64,000 nt of DNA from Paroedura picta (taxonomy: Eukaryota; Chordata; Lepidosauria; Squamata; Gekkonidae), in assembly GCF_049243985.1 (NCBI RefSeq), contig NC_135386.1:8333501-8397500 (forward strand), written 5' to 3'. Within the stretch, counting starts at the first letter, position 1; each line of letters begins with the position of its first letter. A model generated the notes under the pieces. The model had not been told where the DNA came from and ran no database searches. It saw only the letters and a program-made list of their open reading frames with translations. Below are positions 18,640-29,385 of the stretch, one piece after another. A program made the position numbers and the translations under genes.

Positions 18640-20090
18640 CAGAGACAAAAGCAAAGGCAGGATAAAAAATAGGACTGAAATAATTATTCATTGAGGGGCA
18701 CATGCTCAAGAGCACTTTTTAAATACAATTAGCAGGTTCTTTTTAAAATAATATATATGTAGATATTAATATAAGAGGATACAAAAGCCGAAGAGAGACT
18801 ACGTAACAGATTACAAATATCAAAAATACTTATATACTACCGAGTATATAACACTAAATGTTTCTCCCCGACATTCCCTTCATTACAATCCTCCAGAAAT
18901 TGTCTACAGTCCTTACTTCAAACATTGAAAATTTTAAATTCATAGCTTACATATTTTACAACTATATTATTAATTTCATCGTTCCTACCTATTCGTGTTA
19001 CGTATTTCATCATTTCACCACATATTTCACCGATATATCTAAGTTCAAAAGTTCCAACGAAAGTCTATTATATGCCTCACGATAAAATATAAAATTTATT
19101 TTTGTTCAAAATCCTCTTCCTTATTCCTTTATATTCAAAACGTTCCCAGTCTGATTGTGCTTTGTAATACATCTGTATGCATTGCAATACATATATATAT
19201 AGTTATTAAATGGTTTCTGGTAGTAAGTTGTTACCAGTTTACATGAGAATATAAAATCCATCTCTCCTAGAACAATGGGGCCCTTACCTGAACTATTTAA
19301 GAAAATAATTTAAAAGGGGATTGAAACGGGGAACTAAGTGTATTAAATTAAGAGCATAACCTTTCTTTTTTCTGTATTAACAATGTAGATTACTTGTATT
19401 CTATTATCTTTAATCTTGGAAAATAAAAATCATTAAAAAAAATAAAATAAAATCCATCTCTCCTAAAATTCCAAAACTGATCTATTTCTCAACTAAGTTG
19501 TTAATTTCGCCGTTACTGCATAATCGGCATTTTATTTGTTGGTCTTCTCTGGGTGAAGATAGATTCAAGTCGGTAGCTGTATTAAGACCTATTTTATTTA
19601 CTTTTATTTGTTCTTCTCTGAGTGAGGTATAAGAAATTAAATACATACCCTTTTAAGAGCCAACAAATCAAAGTAATAGATATATAAACATCTTTTCCAT
19701 TTATTTTCTTTTTACATAATAATTTCCTGTTTTTGTTTGATTGGATTTGATTGTTTTATTTTCCCCTCCCTTCTCATTTCTTCTTCCAAATTCCATTTTC
19801 TTTTATTATTTCTCCCTCCCTCCCTTCCTTGTTAAAATTCAAACTTTTAACAGTAGGCATAAAATGTTTTCCTGGTGATAAAGTGATGATCAGGAAATAA
19901 GCTATATTTTTTTTATTTTCTGTTTCTTTTACCTTTATTTAGAAAGTTTATCATATATGATGGATACTTTTTTAATATAAAGATTTAAGATATCTCTCTG
20001 TTATGTCAGAGGTTCACTATAATCTGGCTATTTTAACAATATAAATGTGATATTTGTAAACTATATTTTCATAGAATAAAAGGATGCGGA
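18640..20090. other. AT-rich repeat-derived DNA, probably old LINE sequence
   Basis: Strongly AT-rich. About 19240-19450 ends in GGAAAATAAAAATCATT and an A-rich run, like an L1 3' end. Around 19560 an inverted copy of the GGTAGCTGTATTAAGACC motif resembles repeats elsewhere in the window. No gene seen. Confidence 0.4.
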
Positions 20091-20756
20091 AATAGTATAT
20101 GGAAAACTTGTACAGTAGTTTTAGAAACAGAAGAGCAAAAAGAATAATTGGAACTGGAATACGTCAAAAAGATAAAAGAAAAGTAGAAGAAACTGCTGAA
20201 GACCAAGAAAACAAAAAATTGTTGAGAAAGTTATTGTGAATATCGGTGAAGAAATCTGAGGAAAGAACTCAGAAGAAAATTGCAGAAGCATGTCAAGAAT
20301 TATTGACTGGGTTGTCAGAGATTAATGCAAATCTATAAAACCAAAGAGATTCCCAAAAAAAGAAAGCAGAACAAAGAATTGAAATCTTGAAAACTCAATT
20401 CAAATCTAATAATCTGCACATTAGAGGCACAGCTGAAGATTTTGAGCGGCTGAATTTGGAAGTGACATTTTGCGAATTTCTCCAAGATTATTCGAAGATA
20501 CAAGTTTTTCCTGACATTGACCAGATATTTAGACTGAAGAAAATATGAAACACAATACTAAAGAAGCAAAGAGAATTCCTATTTAAAGTGGCAGAAAAAA
20601 ACAGTGCAGATCTTGAAGGATCTACCAACAAGTTTGTTAAGAAAAAGGGAAGATTTTGACATAATTAGAACAGAAGGACAAGCCAACTATTACCTGGAAG
20701 GCTGCAAGAAGAGGATCCACATAGAACTAAAGAAAAACTACTGAATAGCAGTCCTC
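20090..20756 (+). mobile_element. LINE-1 ORF1 fossil, left part
   Basis: Conceptual translation gives L1 ORF1-like blocks (NLHIRGTAEDFERLNLE, then FCEFLQDYSKIQVF and DIDQIFRLKK), preceded by a Lys/Glu-rich coiled-coil region. Several stops and frame changes show that it is dead. A CR1 copy follows directly at 20757. Confidence 0.65.
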
Positions 20757-21117
20757 CAAAAAAGATCAGGGCAAAATTGAGAAGGTGCAGAGGACAGTGA
20801 TGAGAACGATCCCTGAGGAAAGGCTGAGGAACTTGGGAAGGTTCGGCCTGGAGAAGAGGAGATTGAGAGGGGACAGGATGGCTCTCTTGAAGTACTGGAA
20901 AGGTTGTCCCTTGGAGGAGGGCAGAGAGAGGGGGCGGGGTCCACGATCAGAGTAGTTCAGCAGTGGAATGGGCTGCCTAAGGAGGTGGTCAGCTCCCCCT
21001 TGCTGGCAGTCTTTAAGCAGCAGCTGGATAGATACTTATCCTGGATGCTTGAGGCTGATCCTGCATTGAGCAGGGGATGGGACTAGATGGCCCTTCTAGC
21101 TCTTTGATTCTATGAGT
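20757..21117 (+). mobile_element. CR1 3' end inserted in L1
   Basis: Runs from AGGACAGTGATGAGAACGAT through GTGGAATGGGCTGCCTAAGG to CTTTGATTCTATGAG. Confidence 0.85.
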
Positions 21118-21400
21118 CTAAATCATCACGCAACACAAAGCGAACATCATCCAAGAACTCAAGAGAACAAATGCCTAAGGTATCAACATGGGGACAAAAT
21201 GGATAAAGTAAAAATAGTAAACATTAACGGATTGTTCTAGGAAATACCCAAAAATGTTCCGCAAACTTAAGAAGCAAAACACACTCCAGACATGCTCAGA
21301 GACGTTATTTTCTCTCTCTCTCTGCACAACTGAGGCACAAAATTGAAAACTGGTTTCAAGGGTTAAACCACAAGGCAAATAGAACCCCATCCCAATGGGT
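21118..21400 (+). mobile_element. LINE-1 fossil, right part (ORF1-ORF2 junction)
   Basis: After the CR1, the sequence AAAATAGTAAACATTAACGG would encode the VKIVNINGL start typical of L1 ORF2, followed by a KLKKQNT-like block. Broken by stops. Confidence 0.5.
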
Positions 21401-21418
21401 TGCCTGCCTCCAACCCAG

Positions 21419-21425
21419 TGACTCA
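21419..21425 (+). promoter_or_regulatory. AP-1-like site upstream of C15orf48
   Basis: A perfect TGACTCA lies 272 bp upstream of the TATA box. C15orf48 is inflammation-induced in mammals, so the site is plausible, but a 7-bp match alone is weak. Confidence 0.3.
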
Positions 21426-21690
21426 TCTCCCCCTAGCATGTCTGGTAGACCTTCCTTCCCATCCTCATTCTCCAATGAAAGACCCCCTTTCCTCCTCCAC
21501 TAACATCAGAAGGAAGGAGGTCGAGCTGGCCACTGAAATGCTGTGCCTGTCCAGTAGGGGGCATCACAGCCTCACTTTGCCCGGGACACACTGACAGGTC
21601 CCCGGTGCGGTTTCTGCGCAGGGTGCCTTCGGGGCTACGTGACTTGGGACACATCCAGCCCTCTCTTCCTTCCCTTGGGCGTTAGCCGGG

Positions 21691-21698
21691 TATATAAA
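21691..21698 (+). promoter_or_regulatory. C15orf48: TATA box of C15orf48
   Basis: TATATAAA sits in a GC-rich setting 268 bp upstream of the ATG. Transcription would be expected to start near 21720. A short noncoding first exon would then be spliced to the acceptor TTCCCAG|G at 21939/21940; I cannot fix its donor. Confidence 0.6.
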
Positions 21699-21958
21699 GG
21701 GGAAGAGAACTCCTTCTGAACCCAAAGCAGGTCCAGACAGCAAGGTTGTTGGGGTTTGGGAAGGGGGGGGGGTTGATGCTAGAATCTTCTCAGTAAATCC
21801 TGGGACGCAGGGGTGATGGAGCTACTGGTGTCAGAAGGTGGAGGTCTCTTCCCTCGGGTGCTACCTGAGATGCTCCCACCCCCCACAGCTGATAATAACT
21901 CTGGGACCTGTTTTTTTTCCTTTTTTTTTGTCTTCCCAGGTGCACACCTGCTGCAGCC

Positions 21959-22003
21959 ATGATAAATCCGACTTTCTTCAAGATAATAAAGAAGCAGAAA
22001 GAA
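21959..22003 (+). CDS. C15orf48: C15orf48 coding exon 1
   Basis: Encodes the first 15 residues. The donor is GAA|GTAAGT. The 5' UTR part of this exon starts at about 21940. Confidence 0.92.
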
Positions 22004-24416
22004 GTAAGTTCTTTGCCCAGGAAGCGCAGAGTTGACGCTGGACAGATCGGAGTCCTTGTTGACAGGATTATCACACTGATGGGCGGGGGGGAGGCTGGAA
22101 AAAGATACTCTGCTCATCCTTCGCGTTTTTTGACATCTTCCTTTAGAGGAGGGATGGATCAACTTGAAGGGCTGGTTTAGTACAGCTCCCTGCATTCGTC
22201 AGCGAGACCACCAGCGTACTAAGGAAACTCTCAATCTTTATCTTGCAGCTCGTGCCTCTGGTTACAATTGTGAGTTTTGCCGGCTTCATGGCGGTGTATT
22301 CCTCCTGGCACGCCTTCAACAAAAGCGAAGTGGTGTAAGCAAAAACAAACCCATGCAAATCCCCCCCCCCCCACCACCACCGTATTGTGTTAAATCTGTG
22401 TTGGATCAGCTGCAATCGACTCTCTTCGTTTAGTTTTGCGGAAAAAGACTGGGTTTAGGAAAGCGTTTCAGGAGAAGGAATTGTTGGAGAATCATTGGGT
22501 GCAGAGTTCTAGGATTGATCTGAGAATAGGGGGGGAAAGATTAATTTAGCATGTTTCCCCAAGGGAAAAGCAAGTTTAAGTGTGTCTAAAAGCCCCTTTG
22601 AATGCGGCAGGGGAAAGAATCCAGGGCAAAGTTTTGCATTATCCTTTAGAAACGTTTGCCGTTTGAATTTTTTAAAAGTTTCTGTGTTATAGTGAAAATT
22701 GGGGACTCAGTCTAGACAAAAATAGACCCCTTTACTCCAGGGGGAGAGCGGCGCATAAACATTTCAGGCTCTCCCCTGAAATAGGGGGAAATTTAAAATA
22801 TTTTGGCTAAATGTTGCCTCCAGTATTTTACTAAAATGGTATACTGCACTTTCATTTTCTTTTCTGCAGCCATCTTTAAGGCGTTTTAATTTGTGCTTTC
22901 TTCCTTAACATTAAATCAATGGGTCTATCGTAATTTTATACGATACTGCTAAGAAATTCTCCGGTGGTTTATCACTCGGAGAGTAATAGGTTTCTTTTAT
23001 TTTTGTTAAATAGCCTTTCTTGGGAGTAAGAAATGACTTCTTCTGAGATCCACAGGGCTTACTCCAAATAGAAACATTTACAATTAGACCAGAGTGTCCA
23101 ACTTTGCAAAAATTAAAAGCAGACTTTAGGGGGGGGGGGAAACCCAAAATGTTTGCTCTTTAACCAGGATGCTCCATATCCCCTGTAATAAATGTAATAT
23201 TTCATTTTTAGTGTAAACAAACACGGTAATCCAGAACCATGGCAGCATGTAGATCCTACCAAACCCCAAAAGGTAATTAAAGAACCCAAGAAAGCAATTA
23301 TTATGGAGTAATAAATCCTTGGTTTTTTTTAAATCATGTATACCCTGCCTTTCTCCCCAATGGGAACCAAAATGTTCTCTAGTTTATCCTCATGACAACC
23401 CTGTGAGGTAGGATAAGCTAAGAATGTGTGACCGGCTCAAAGCCACCCAATGAGCTTCCATGGTACAGCAGGACTTGACCCCAGATCTCCTGGGTCCTAG
23501 TCTGACACTGAAATCCCAGCGCTGGCTCATGGTCATTGTAGTCCATTAACATCTGGAGAGCCACAGTTTGGCCAACCCTTGGTACAGGGTTTGTGAAGGT
23601 TTTTAAAATTAATTCTGAGACGTCCAGACTGTGTTCAATGAGAAAATATCACTTACAAAATCTGAGTGTAGCTTCTTGGTTCAAAATTCACCAAGGCAGC
23701 ACACAGGCTGTCGTGTCCCTCCAATCTTTAAAGCAGTTTTGAATGTGAGACCAAGTAAAGCACTCCTGAGCTCGTTCTAGCCTCTGTCCTGCCAGTGAAA
23801 CTTGGAAATGTTTCATTTTGGCTGGATCATATGTCGGACTAGGGGCCAAGCCCATTGCATTCAGGATTACAACAGGCACTAAATTAGGGGGGTGGGGTGG
23901 AAGAACTCTGTGGATGGCCTCCCTCTCCCCCCAAGGCCTGGAAAGGCTGCAGGCAGCTGCTATGGAACTCACCAGCAGGGGGAGCTCTCACGCGGCAGGG
24001 ATCTGCAGCCTCCGAGCCTCAGAGGGAAGTGGAAGGAGGAGGGGGTGGTCAGGGATGGGGGACAGAAGGTGATTGGCTGGACAGGCAGACAAGCCGGTTG
24101 GAGGAGGAGGCACTCAGGGGCGGGACACTCAGGGGCGGGGCACTTAAGCCATGAGACACGCTCTCCTCCAAGCCCTTACCAGAAATATGAAGTGGAACAG
24201 ATTATTAAAACATGCTGTCCCTTCCCCATGCAATGAAAAAATACTAGCAGCTAGGAGGTATTGCCTGACTGTAGCATTTTATTCTTTGGTTGATTTTCTA
24301 AATATGTTGTTATTTTGTCTTTTTTGTCTTCAATTGTTTTGGGGCAGCTGCTAACCCTCAACCAGGAGTGGAAACCCATCGAAGAGCTGGAGAAGGTCCG
24401 AAAAGCCATGAAGTGA
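21959..24416 (+). CDS. C15orf48: C15orf48 (COXFA4L3/NMES1/MOCCI), complete, 86 aa
   Basis: Coding exons: 21959-22003, 22249-22334, 23212-23272, 24348-24416 (261 nt with stop). The product is colinear with the human 83-aa protein: MINPTFFKIIKKQKE, one membrane segment (LVPLVTIVSFAGFMAVYSSW, residues 16-35), then NPEPWQHVDPTKPQK and LNQEWKPIEEL. It is a paralogue of NDUFA4, sits in the inner mitochondrial membrane and replaces NDUFA4 in cytochrome c oxidase during inflammation. The 3' UTR carries miR-147b, which in mammals represses NDUFA4, so one transcript both supplies the replacement and removes the original. All splice sites are GT-AG and the frame is intact. A TATA promoter lies upstream and AATAAA at 24775. 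Confidence 0.95.
22249..22334 (+). CDS. C15orf48: C15orf48 coding exon 2
   Basis: Encodes the membrane segment and WHAFNKSEV. The acceptor is CTTGCAG|CTC and the donor GT|GTAAGC, leaving two bases of the next codon. Confidence 0.93.
23212..23272 (+). CDS. C15orf48: C15orf48 coding exon 3
   Basis: Encodes VNKHGNPEPWQHVDPTKPQK. The acceptor is TTTTTAG|TGT and the donor AAG|GTAATT. Confidence 0.93.
23310..23515 (-). repeat. MIR/CORE-SINE-like old repeat
   Basis: Contains CCTCATGACAACCCTGTGAGGTAGG and a decayed box near GACTTGACCCCAGATCTCC, a layout like amniote MIR elements. Orientation uncertain. A similar fragment lies near 41080-41290. Confidence 0.5.
23520..23580 (-). mobile_element. Remnant of family A-related element
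   Basis: A right arm only: CTCATGGTCATTGTAGTCC to CCACAGTTTGGCCAACCC. Confidence 0.55.
24348..24416 (+). CDS. C15orf48: C15orf48 coding exon 4 (last)
   Basis: Encodes LLTLNQEWKPIEELEKVRK, AMK and TGA. The acceptor is GGGGCAG|CTG. Confidence 0.94.
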   Translation: MLTLNQEWKPIEELEKVRKAMK

Positions 24417-24439
24417 CCCGGGAGCGATCTTTCCAAAGC

Positions 24440-24530
24440 ACACTCTATGAATCTAGTGGAATCATTTCTGCACAAACTCGAGGATTGAAACCAGTGTGCG
24501 GAAATGCTTCTGCTACGTTTTTAGAGTCTC
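24440..24530 (+). ncRNA. MIR147B: miR-147b precursor in the C15orf48 3' UTR
   Basis: A hairpin begins about 25 nt after the stop codon. The 3p arm (24494-24515, starting GTGTGCGGAAATGC) is identical over 22 nt to human miR-147b-3p as I remember it. The 5p arm (24457-24478, starting TGGAATCATTTC) differs at one base. The loop is 15 nt (24479-24493) and the arms pair apart from a few bulges and G:U pairs. In mammals this microRNA comes from the same UTR and targets NDUFA4. Confidence 0.95.
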
Positions 24531-24774
24531 CCTCCATTTGGGTTTTTTTGTCTGGGGCTCTGGATGAGGACGTTCCTGTTTGCGTTGTGAGTTGCCCCAC
24601 AGGCATCCACGCAGTCCCAAAATACGCTGTTCCGCATCCCCAACAGCCACGTTCAGTTTGAAGCACGGTGCTTGCTGTTTGGTGTTCTCACAAGAGGTAA
24701 ACGCTTTTTGTGGGCTTTCAAAGGAGTTGCGTTGTTTTTGTCTTTTGCCAAAGTGTGCCATTCACAATCTTTTC

Positions 24775-24780
24775 AATAAA
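24775..24780 (+). promoter_or_regulatory. C15orf48: C15orf48 poly(A) signal
   Basis: AATAAA lies 359 nt after the stop, downstream of miR-147b, followed by a T/G-rich stretch. Confidence 0.75.
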
Positions 24781-24969
24781 CTTGGAATGCACATTTGTAT
24801 GCTGCATAGAATCTTCTTACTGTTCAATATGGGCAGGAATCAAATCTCGCATGCTATCCAGAGGGCTGCGTTTCCCTGGAGGAGTTCTATTGAAATCTAT
24901 AGGGATACTCTAGACAAAAATAGTTTGACAGGTTTACTCCTAGCATTTGTGGGGGGTTTTCTTCAATTA

Positions 24970-25580
24970 AAGCAAGCTTCCTCAATCAGGGTTTCATGAA
25001 ACTGCAGGGTTTCTTGACGGCCTTGGAAGGGTTTCCCAAATGGGTGATAGTTCATTGATTTATTTTGTATATTTTAAAAATTTGTTAAACATTTATTGGG
25101 TAATATGACCAAATATAGTCCACACACACACACACACACAATTCCATCTAAACATCCGGAAGAAGTTCCTGACCGTTAGAGCGGTTTCTCAGTGGAACAG
25201 GTTTCCTCGGGAGGTGGTGGGTTCTCCATCTATGGAAATTTTTAAACAGAGTCTGGATAGCCATCTGATGGAGAGGCTGATTCTGTGAAGGCAAAGGGGT
25301 GGCAGGTTACAGTAAATGTGAGTGTCCTGCATAGGGGGTTGGACTAGATGACCCATGAGGTCCCTTCCAACTCTATGATTCTATGATTCTATGAAATGGC
25401 CAGCGATAGGCCTGGAGGGCGTGGGAAGGGGAGGGGAGGGGCCCCAGGTGAGCACGTCCCCAGCTCTGCTTCCCAACCATATTCTGCAAGATCTCACCAC
25501 TTTGGGGGTTTCTGGAAGCCTGAAGAATGTTTCAGGAGGTTCTCAACGGTAAGAAACTTGAGAAAGGCTGAATTCTTGGG
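24970..25580. mobile_element. Family B miniature element split by a CR1
   Basis: The left part (24970-25115) starts CAAGCTTCCTCAATCAGGG with CTGCAGGGTTTCTTGACGG. The right part (25396-25580) has GCCCCAGGTGAGCACGTCC and ends TTGAGAAAGGCTG. A CR1 3' end (25141-25395) and a CA repeat sit between them. Confidence 0.65.
25141..25395 (+). mobile_element. CR1 3' end
   Basis: From CATCCGGAAGAAGTTCCTGA to ACTCTATGATTCTATGATTC. Confidence 0.88.
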
Positions 25581-26480
25581 TTCTTTCTCCCTTCTCCCCC
25601 ACTTTGTGATATTTGTTTTCTTTTTTTCCCTTTTTTTCCAAACTGCGTAGCAGTCTTGTTCAATCAGCGATTTTACAAACATTTGGTTCTCGGGCCCTCT
25701 CTTCCAAAGGGAACCCCCCCTGAGTATGCTTCCCGAAGAAGTGAGGCAAACATAGCTACATCATAGGAGAGATCCAGGGCTGGACCTCCTTTTTTTTTCT
25801 TTGCTTTCATATGAAAAGCAGCCCAATTCAAGCTCAGTTAGAATGGAGGTGCAATACAAATGCAGAGAACTCGTTAACTGTTTCCCCTGCCCCTTGGGCC
25901 TTCTCCCTTGCAATAATTTCCTTCTTGAACTATTAGCTACTGTCACAGAGCACAGATTTCAATCTTTATTGTTTTGCTTCTGCACATAGCTGAAGACAGC
26001 TCAGAGGGGGGATCGGGGATGGAGAGGAAGAGGACTGTCTCTCCCTGGATGTATTTATTATTTAATTTATAGCCGGCCTTTCTTGCAAAGACTCAACCAC
26101 CTTCAGCGCGCCAGCCTCTGCCCATCACACTGACTCCTACAAGGGTGCAGTTTGCAGCTGTCCAATTGCAGGCTTTCTCGGTGGCCCCTCCGACCCGGAT
26201 GGCCATCCTCCCAGACGGATGAAGGAAAAAGTATGTGCTGTAAGTCTGAACTTTTACAAGGCCTTTTTGGGGCCACACATTTGGGGGCAGGGGCCTGTAA
26301 AGGGTCTGCAGGCTGCTTTAACCGTTTGGTTTTGTCGTCTGTGGTTCGAATGTTCCCATTTCTGGTGCCTGCCTTGAGCCCCCGTTGCCGGAGAGAAAAA
26401 GACGGCCTTATAATTATTTTTTAAAAGGAAATGTCACAGGGAGAGATGTTAACCCTCCTCCCTCCTCATCATAGTCCGGA
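25581..26480. other. Intergenic DNA, no gene seen
   Basis: No conserved frame or RNA gene recognised. Contains homopolymer runs and mildly AT-rich sequence. Confidence 0.4.
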
Positions 26481-26482
26481 TG

Positions 26483-26740
26483 AGAGCCAGTTTAGAGCAG
26501 TTGTTAAGAGGGGCAGCTCCTGATCTGGCGAGCTGGGTTTGATTCCCCGCTCCTCCACATGCAGCCTTGGGCTAGTCACAGTCCTGATAATACTGTTCTC
26601 ACAGAGCAATCCTGTCAGAGCTCTCTCAGCCTCCCCGACCACACAGTTGTGGGGAGAGGGAAGGGAAGGCAATTGCAAGCCGCCTTGAGACTCCTTCGGG
26701 CAGTGAAAAGAGGGGTGTAAAAGCAAACTCTTCCTCTTAT
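26483..26740 (+). mobile_element. tRNA-derived SINE (TTC-tail family)
   Basis: Starts GAGCCAGTTTAGAGCAG, with GAGACTCCTTCGGGCAGTG near the 3' end and a decayed CTTCCTCTT tail. Confidence 0.75.
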
Positions 26741-27264
26741 AGTACATATGTGCCGCCTTATCAAAGAGGCATGTACTAAAAAGATAACCTCTCTGACCAC
26801 CCAAAAAAAAGCTGGTTAGGTTACAAGTTGTTGATGTGCAACAACTGCTATGTCGGGACACGGAAAAGTCAGAAAGGAAGAAATCCAGACTTGGACGGGT
26901 TATTTTTTTCCTTTCTAAAACATATTTTATTTGTAAAAGAGGAAGATGGCTAATGTCCTACTTTCTTTTTATCTCGTGTGGCTGAAGTAATATCAGACAG
27001 TAATTGCCTCAGGGAAGAAGAAATATCTGGGAAGAAGAAATGACTCAGCGGAACGGGGACATGCCGTAGATGGAGATAATTTCAGTTACCGTAATTTCAA
27101 AAAAATAAAAAATCCCTTGCTTGTGTAACCTCCCTTCAAGCAATACCCATTTGTCACTGCATATGTCCTTCATTTCCTGTCCATCTAAAATTTTCTCCTT
27201 TTCCCCTGCTCTGTCCACCTTTTTTCTCTCTCTTAAAGACACGAATATTTATTGATTTAGATTA

Positions 27265-27541
27265 GGCCAGCTTGGTGTAGTGGTTAAGAGTGTTGGTTTC
27301 TAATCTGGCAAGCCGGGTTGGATTCTGCACTCTCCCACGTGCAGCCAGCTTGGTGATCTTGGGCATGTCACAGTCCTGATAGTGCTGTTCTCACAGAGCA
27401 GTCCTGTCAGATCTCTCAGCCCCACCTGCTTCCCAGGGTGTTTGGGGTGGGGAGAGGAAGGGAAGGCGATTGTAAGCCGATTTGTGACTCCTGGAAGTGA
27501 GATGCGGGGAATAAAAACCAAATCATTTTCTTCTTTTTCTA
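27265..27541 (+). mobile_element. tRNA-derived SINE (TTC-tail family)
   Basis: GGCCAGCTTGGTGTAGTGG head, TCCCAGGGTGTTTGGGGTGG body and a TTCTTCTTTTTC tail. Confidence 0.78.
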
Positions 27542-27544
27542 TGC

Positions 27545-28480
27545 CTCCTTTATAGAATCCTCAGCAGGGAGATTTGCAATTAATGTACGTGTGTTTAAAG
27601 TGCTGAGAGGTTGCAAACTAATGAGGACTCCAGCAAAGAAATCATGCAAGATCTAGCCTCACGACGAATGCTTGTATGACGTTTTGTAAGAGTATTTTGA
27701 GAATTCCCAGCTCACTATCTTGGCACGTAGTAGATTCCCAGCCTAACCTCAGATAATTTATATCACTGGCATCCGAGCATGTCTTTAGATCCATCACAGA
27801 ATTAAGTCTCTTGGCAAAGAATACTTCCACAAGGGGTCACACACTGTCTACTAACAGGGGCACCCTCCCCCATAAAGGATCCAACAGGTAGTAACAATTA
27901 TCACTGCTCCTTAAGCATCTTAAGCAAAAAGGTAACTTAGCTCTGTTTACAGCTATAAAAAGCAGACTGAGGGGTGGAAGGCATAACACAGCTGTAAGCT
28001 GGCTACATTTGTCCAAATTAAAGAGCAAATGATGGACATCCAGATTTTCGTGCCAGTCGTTTTTGGAGCACTCTGGGAGATTTTAACCCTGGCATTAAGA
28101 CAGAAATTGAGCCGCATGGCTTAAAAAAAAAATAAGTAAACACTTGACAATTTCTGTTGTACTGAAATGGACTTCTCTATCGCATCTTGCTGGAAGTTCT
28201 CAGTGCTGCCAGTGTGTCAATTCTGCTTCACTGTGGAAGACCTTCCCCCCTCCTGCTTCCAGCCATAGAGCTGAGGTAGGAAGGTGGAAGGGTAGGTGCA
28301 GCCTGAAGAACAGCTGAAGGTTGGGTGAAGACTAGAGAGGGGGGAAGCAAGCTGTTCTTCAGCACAAGGTACCGTTACAACCCTCTTGCATGAATCTTGG
28401 TCTGATGGACTTCCAAGAATGGTGCCTCTCTGAATGTGCTTTGAAGAAAATATTTAACCTTCCAAGTAAGGATTCCTTAA
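27545..28480. other. Intergenic DNA, no gene seen
   Basis: No repeat family, exon or RNA gene recognised here. Confidence 0.4.
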
Positions 28481-28482
28481 CA

Positions 28483-28830
28483 ACTGGAGGAGGAGGAGGA
28501 GGAGGAGGAGGAGGAGGAGAAGAAGGGAGGAGGAGGAGGAGGAGAAGAAGAAGAAGAAGGGAGGAGGAGGAGGAGGAGGAGAAGAAGAAGAAGGGAGGAG
28601 GAGGAGGAGGAGGAGAAGAAGAAGAAGAAGAAGAAGGGAGGAGGAGGAGGAGAAGGAGAAGAAGAAGAAGAAGATGGCAACAACAACGACGATGTGGGTT
28701 TTATACCCCTCTTCTCACTTCCAGATGGAGTCTCGGAATGGCTTACAACCGCCTACCCTTCCTCTCCCCACAACAGACATCCTGTGAGGTAGGTGGGGCT
28801 GAGGGAGCTCTGACAGGACTGTACCACACC
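28483..28830 (-). mobile_element. Truncated TTC-tail SINE with expanded GGA/GAA array
   Basis: A compound (GGA)n/(GAA)n array (28483-28675, about 190 bp, four GGAGGA blocks alternating with GAAGAA blocks) precedes a SINE body ending near GGGAGCTCTGACAGGA. The tRNA-like head is missing. Confidence 0.75.
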
Positions 28831-28839
28831 ATGACCCTT

Positions 28840-28935
28840 GTTTTTCCTTGGAAGTCTCCCATTCAAAACTACCCAAGGCCATCTTTGTTTGGCTTCCAAG
28901 ATCTGACAAAATTGGGCATCCAGATTAGGGCTAAC
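28840..28935 (-). mobile_element. Decayed 5S rRNA-derived SINE remnant
   Basis: TTCCAAGATCTGACAAAATTGGGCATCC resembles the inverted 5S-like part of the better copy at 29205-29380. Confidence 0.4.
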
Positions 28936-29071
28936 CCCAAGTAAATATTATTCTTTTCTCACTAATTAATCTCAGTCTTTGTGGGGTGGTGGTGTTTTTT
29001 AGGCTTATCATGGCTAAAACCACATCTGTGATTGGAAAATTGATTCACTATTTTTAGCACTGATTTAATAG

Positions 29072-29198
29072 TTAGAATCATAGAATCCTAGAGTTGGAAA
29101 GGGACCTCCTGGGTCATCTAGCCCAACCCCCTGCACTATGCAGGACACTCACATCCCAGTTGCTCATCTACTGTAACCTGCCACCCCTTTGCCTTCAC
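29072..29198 (-). mobile_element. CR1 3' end, inverted
   Basis: AGAATCATAGAATCCTAGAG then GGGTCATCTAGCCCAACCCC. Confidence 0.85.
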
Positions 29199-29204
29199 TG
29201 ATGG

Positions 29205-29385
29205 TCCAAAGTGCTGTGAGTCACAGCCGGCTTACGACAACCCTGTAGGGTTTTCGAAACGAGAGATGGTCGGAGGTGGTCTGCCATATCACAACTCCTT
29301 GGTGGTCCCACATCCCAACATTAACCAGGGCCAACCCTGCTTAGCTTCTGAGATCTGACAAGTTCAGGCTTGCTAGGGCTATCCA
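29205..29385 (-). mobile_element. 5S rRNA-derived SINE (SINE3-like), inverted
   Basis: The right end, CCCTGCTTAGCTTCTGAGATCTGAC, is the inverse of the 5S box GATCTCAGAAGCTAAGCAGGG. The body includes GACAACCCTGTAGGGTTTTC, the usual non-5S part of this reptile SINE. Confidence 0.7.

Noticed and set aside
28390-28944. A Glu/Arg/Gly-rich 184-codon frame
   Set aside because: It is the GGA/GAA array at a SINE tail.
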